DNA of 9,815 nucleotides. It comes from Gammaproteobacteria bacterium. Lineage in GTDB: Bacteria; Pseudomonadota; Gammaproteobacteria; Immundisolibacterales; Immundisolibacteraceae. The translations under genes were made by a program, and so were the position numbers. This document shows, one piece after another, positions 7,243 to 9,815 of the stretch (position 1 is its first letter; every line of letters begins with the position of its first letter). Under the pieces are notes generated by a model, which made no database searches, was not told the origin of the DNA, and saw nothing but the letters and a program-made list of their open reading frames with translations. The stretch is taken from contig QNFC01000044.1 of the NCBI GenBank assembly GCA_003645395.1, positions 1 to 9,815 on the forward strand, given 5' to 3'.

Positions 7243-7854
7243 TCAGGCTACGCGGGAATAATATTCCACAACAAAATTTTCCAGCACTTCTAGCGCAATA
7301 TCTTCTCGTTCCGGCTCGCGTTTAAACACGCCTTCCGGCTTTTTCTCGTCCAGATCCAGGTAATCCGCAAGACTTAAGGATGGATTCTGAACGGTCTCAA
7401 TAATCACCGGATGAGTTTTACTCTTATCCGTTGGCGTAATCACGTCACCCACATGCATAACGAAGCTCGGAATATTGACCCGGCTACCGTTAATAGCAAT
7501 ATGCCCGTGACTAACAAGCTGCCGAGCCGCAGGTATCGTCGGTGCAAACCCAAGACGAAATACAACGCTATCCAGACGCGACTCGAGTAACTGCAGCAGG
7601 TTCTTACCGGTATCACCTTTTATACGTTTAGCTTCGCGAAAATACTTTCGCAGCTGGCGCTCGGTAACGCCGTAGTTATACCGCAGCTTCTGCTTCTCTT
7701 CGAGACGCAGGCGGTAATCGGTCATCCGGGTGCGCCGCTCGCCATGCTGGCCAGGGGGGTTGGTACGCACACCATCGGACTTACGTGCAAGACCTGGAAT
7801 TTGTTGTTGAAAACGCCGCACAACGCGCAGCCGGGGTCCGGTATAACGGGACAT
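7243..7854 (-). CDS. rpsD: 30S ribosomal protein S4, divergent cyanobacteria/plastid-like type, probably a second copy
   Basis: S4 is a primary 16S rRNA-binding protein that starts 30S assembly and helps form the mRNA entry channel. The 203-aa protein has the full family layout: an N-terminal domain (1-90) with PPGQHG at 33-38, YRLRLEEKQKLRYNYGV and ERQL, then an S4 RNA-binding domain (about 92-155) with RLDSVVFRLGF and ARQLVSHGHIAING, and a C-terminal VVEYYSR. The usual gammaproteobacterial S4 begins MARY(L/I)GPK, carries an SGVRA...C segment and ends LIVELYSK. This one is shorter in the N-terminal segment, has no cysteine at all, and shares MSRYxGPRLRxVRR, IPxARQLVxHGHI and VVEYYSR with cyanobacterial and plastid S4. 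It is not next to rpsM, rpsK or rpoA, so I infer a paralogue beside a normal alpha-operon copy. The start ATG has AGGAG 5 nt upstream. It has its own terminator and a structured leader. Confidence 0.93.
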   Translation of the reverse strand: MSRYTGPRLRVVRRFQQQIPGLARKSDGVRTNPPGQHGERRTRMTDYRLRLEEKQKLRYNYGVTERQLRKYFREAKRIKGDTGKNLLQLLESRLDSVVFRLGFAPTIPAARQLVSHGHIAINGSRVNIPSFVMHVGDVITPTDKSKTHPVIIETVQNPSLSLADYLDLDEKKPEGVFKREPEREDIALEVLENFVVEYYSRVA

Positions 7855-7882
7855 TGAAGCTCCTGAATCAGTTGTTCTCGAA

Positions 7883-7944
7883 ATGCAGTCACCGGGGTTA
7901 GTCTCGGGACTACGTGGATGCAGTCACCGAGACAAAGCTCGAAA
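7883..7944 (-). promoter_or_regulatory. Structured rpsD leader: long hairpin and duplicated 12-mer
   Basis: In the minus-strand leader of rpsD, GTCTCGG-T-GACTGC (7933-7920) pairs with GTAGTC-CCGAGAC (7913-7901). This gives a 13-bp stem with one bulged T, one G·U pair and a 6-nt loop. The 12-mer CGGTGACTGCAT occurs twice exactly (7929-7918 and 7894-7883). The downstream copy can also pair with the same central arm, giving two mutually exclusive folds. TTTCGAG is also repeated (7944-7938 and 7883-7877). There is no T-run, so it is not an intrinsic terminator. S4 binds its own mRNA in E. coli and B. subtilis, so an autoregulatory site is plausible but unproven. Confidence 0.55.
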
Positions 7945-8063
7945 CTGCGTAAAAATCCATCTAAAACTTAAAAATTAAGCGCGCGAATGTTACGCGTCGG
8001 CACCCCAACAAGCAAGCAATGAGTGGATTCAGACACTAAACCCGCAAACCCTGTTAGCGACTA

Positions 8064-8957
8064 TTAAGTCGCCTCCGCATCCGAGTCCGGTTTCACCGTT
8101 AATGCGGCATACAGCTGTTTTAACTGACCGTTATCCGCTTCCACCCAGCGTCCCGGTGCGAGACTGCGAGGCAACTGCAAAGGTCCGTAGGCCGATCTTT
8201 TCAAGCGACTGACGGTTAACCCCTGGCTCTCCCATAGACGCCGGACCAGGCGATTTCGGCCTTCGCGAACCAGCACTTGATACCAGCTATTCGCACCTTT
8301 GCCACCGATAATACCTATTTCCTCAAACTTAGCTTTGCCATCCTCAAGCTCAACACCCTCCGCAACCCGTCGCAGATGATCGCGCGTTACCTCACCAAGC
8401 ACTCGCACCAGATACTCCCTGCTAATGCCACTCGAGGGATGCATCAGGCCATTCGCCAACGCTCCATCGGTGGTAAACAGCAGCAGCCCTGAAGTGTTCA
8501 TGTCGAGTCGACCAACAGATATCCAACGCTGACCGCTGAGGCTCGGTAATTTATCAAACACCACGGGCCGGCCCTGGGGGTCGGAGCGGCTGCTCAGTTC
8601 TCCGACCGGTTTATGGTAAATAAGCACACGCTGTTTTGCCGGTGTCCAAGTGGGAATCGGCCGTCCCCTGACCAAAACTCTGTCGGTATTATTAATCCGC
8701 TGACCGAGTTCAGCCGGTTTACCGTTAATGCTCACCTGGCCGTCACGAATCCACTGCTCAACCTCACGGCGACTTCCCAGACCCGTATTGGCAATCACTT
8801 TCTGCACACGTTCTTCGAAACCGGGAGCCGGGGCCGCACTGACTCGGCCGCGTCGATCTTCCTGTCTGGGGCGACGACTTTTTTGAACATGGGGTTTGTT
8901 ACCGGCGTTCCGGCGATTTTGCCCAGGGCTCGCTTTACCCGGTCGTTTCGCGGTCAT
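8064..8957 (-). CDS. rluB: 23S rRNA pseudouridine synthase B (RluB family)
   Basis: RluB converts a uridine in helix 89 of 23S rRNA (U2605 in E. coli) to pseudouridine. The 297-aa protein has an S4-like RNA-binding domain at about residues 48-95 (EERVQKVIANTGLGSRREVEQWI) and a RsuA/RluB/E/F catalytic domain at about 108-270. The catalytic aspartate is D152 in SVGRLDMNTSGLLLFTTDG. The blocks YHKPVGE, DPQGRPVVFDKLP, LMHPS, REYLVRV and EGRNRLVRRLWES fit RluB better than RsuA or RluE/F. Residues 1-45 are a basic, Gly/Pro-rich extension. E. coli RluB has a comparable basic tail at its C-terminus instead. The ATG start has AGGA about 9 nt upstream. It lies between trpS and rpsD on the same strand. 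The scpA-scpB pair that commonly precedes rluB is absent from the gap. Confidence 0.95.
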   Translation of the reverse strand: MTAKRPGKASPGQNRRNAGNKPHVQKSRRPRQEDRRGRVSAAPAPGFEERVQKVIANTGLGSRREVEQWIRDGQVSINGKPAELGQRINNTDRVLVRGRPIPTWTPAKQRVLIYHKPVGELSSRSDPQGRPVVFDKLPSLSGQRWISVGRLDMNTSGLLLFTTDGALANGLMHPSSGISREYLVRVLGEVTRDHLRRVAEGVELEDGKAKFEEIGIIGGKGANSWYQVLVREGRNRLVRRLWESQGLTVSRLKRSAYGPLQLPRSLAPGRWVEADNGQLKQLYAALTVKPDSDAEAT

Positions 8958-9233
8958 TTTAAAATTCCTGTAAAACTTGCTTGATCATTAAGCTGGTTCT
9001 GCACCGCTACGGCCCCAGAAATACATAGCTCAGAGGTTAAACCCGCACGATCACCACCGCCCTCTAATGGCGGCAGTATTGAGTGAGGGGGCAACATTAA
9101 AATAGTCCAAAACTGTCGAATGGCCACGCTAAAAACATGCTGCTTGCTAACCGCGTTCTACCACCTTAACGGTCAACCACATCTGTTTCAGCACCATTTC
9201 CCTTTCTTTCTATTACGCTTACCCATCACCGTT
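8958..9233. other. Non-coding gap between trpS and rluB
   Basis: This 276-nt stretch lies where scpA and scpB are found in many relatives. It contains no ORF of useful size on either strand and no recognisable remnant of those genes. A small inverted repeat CCGCC/GGCGG (about 9057-9074) has no T-run. The rluB promoter should be here or upstream, but I could not place it with confidence. Confidence 0.5.
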
Positions 9234-9815
9234 TTAACGATAAGAGAGCCCGATCGCCTGGCGCACTTCCGTCAGCGTCTCACGGGCCTCATCACGCGCG
9301 GCGTCACAGCCATCAGCAACGATCTGCTTTACCAACTCGGGGTCATTCTCATAGGGAGCTGCCCGCAGGGCAAATCCGGCGAGCTCTTTTTTCACTGCAT
9401 CAATCACCGGCTGCTTGCATTCAACACATCCTATGCCGGCGCTAACACACCCTTGCTGGACCCAAGCATGCACGTCCGAGCCAGTGTAAATTTTGTGGAA
9501 TTCCCAAACCGGACATTTCTTCGGATCACCCGGATCGGTACGCCGTACCCGAGCCGGGTCAGTCGGCATGGTGCGAATTTTATCCTCTACCTGCTGAGGG
9601 TCGTCACGCAGATTAATCGTATTGCCGTAAGACTTGGACATTTTCCGACCGTCCAGTCCTGGCATTTTAGAGGCTTCTGTCAGCAGCGCCTGTGGCTCCG
9701 GCAAAATCGTTACTCCGCTGCCTTCGAGATAACCAAAGAGTCTCTCCTTGTCACCAACGCTCAGGTTCTGCTGTTCCTGCACAAGCGACTGGCCGATACT
9801 CAGCGCTTCCAGCTC
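9234..9815 (-). CDS. trpS: Tryptophanyl-tRNA synthetase, C-terminal part, with iron-sulfur-type Cys4 motif
   Basis: TrpRS charges tRNA-Trp in the cytoplasm. The visible 193 residues are the C-terminal part; the N-terminal Rossmann half with the HIGH-type motif lies beyond the right edge, and the reading frame is open to base 9815. The class I signature KMSKS is at fragment residues 58-62, within KMPGLDGRKMSKSYGNTINL. It is followed by the all-helical anticodon-binding domain (MPTDPARVRRTDPGDP ... ETLTEVRQAIGL). This is the Pseudomonas/Thermotoga-type TrpRS and not the E. coli type. Four cysteines are spaced C-x21-C-x6-C-x2-C (9515 down to 9417). That is nearly the C-x22-C-x6-C-x2-C pattern that binds a [4Fe-4S] cluster in Thermotoga maritima TrpRS. 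The GTG at 9780-9782 is an internal Val codon and not the start. It is 276 nt upstream of rluB on the same strand. Confidence 0.95.
   Translation of the reverse strand, partial: ELEALSIGQSLVQEQQNLSVGDKERLFGYLEGSGVTILPEPQALLTEASKMPGLDGRKMSKSYGNTINLRDDPQQVEDKIRTMPTDPARVRRTDPGDPKKCPVWEFHKIYTGSDVHAWVQQGCVSAGIGCVECKQPVIDAVKKELAGFALRAAPYENDPELVKQIVADGCDAARDEARETLTEVRQAIGLSYR

Noticed and set aside
7967..7979. AT-rich inverted repeat CTTAA-TTT-TTAAG upstream of rpsD, considered as a Zur operator
   Set aside because: It does not resemble the known Zur consensus and is short enough to arise by chance in AT-rich promoter DNA.
8613..8984. 123-aa plus-strand ORF opposite rluB
   Set aside because: It is a shadow of rluB and its basic N-terminal extension.
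9057..9079. CCGCC/GGCGG inverted repeat between trpS and rluB
   Set aside because: It has a 5-bp stem with no T-tract or repeat partner, so no function can be assigned.

Overview
The window looks like chromosomal housekeeping DNA from a gammaproteobacterium, probably a marine or environmental lineage close to the Pseudomonadales/Cellvibrionales. The evidence is the order tRNA-Ser(GGA)–4.5S RNA–dnaX–ybaB–recR, an oligoribonuclease, an E. coli-like MscS and a Pseudomonas-type TrpS. No mobile element, CRISPR array or phage gene is visible. The genus assignment is an inference from gene content only.

Layout, left to right. Positions 1-401 (minus) hold the N-terminal part of an MscS-type mechanosensitive channel that runs off the left edge. 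Positions 507-1064 (minus) are oligoribonuclease (orn) with a likely intrinsic terminator. Divergent from it, 1143-2381 (plus) is a Ste24/HtpX-like M48 membrane metallopeptidase, the only plus-strand gene. It meets recR tail to tail with a 2-nt gap. Positions 2384-5219 (minus) are the conserved dnaX-ybaB-recR DNA replication/repair operon. Upstream of it are the 4.5S signal-recognition-particle RNA (about 5307-5418) and tRNA-Ser(GGA) with an encoded CCA (5497-5586).

Positions 5741-6931 (minus) encode an orphan response regulator fused to a PP2C/RsbU-type phosphatase. A strong intrinsic terminator (7184-7220) separates it from 7243-7854 (minus), a ribosomal protein S4 gene. This S4 is unlike the usual gammaproteobacterial S4: it is cysteine-free, cyanobacteria/plastid-like, and lies outside the alpha operon. 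Its leader carries a strong hairpin and a duplicated 12-mer. Positions 8064-8957 (minus) are the 23S rRNA pseudouridine synthase rluB, and 9234-9815 (minus) is the C-terminal part of trpS, with a cysteine motif like that of iron-sulfur TrpRS.

Most genes serve information processing: clamp loading, recombinational repair, tRNA charging, rRNA modification, ribosome assembly, protein targeting and RNA turnover. The points most worth following are the second-type S4 with its structured leader, a T7 run in dnaX that would give a gamma-like product after a -1 slip, and the Cys4 motif in TrpS. I see no wholly new multi-gene system here.
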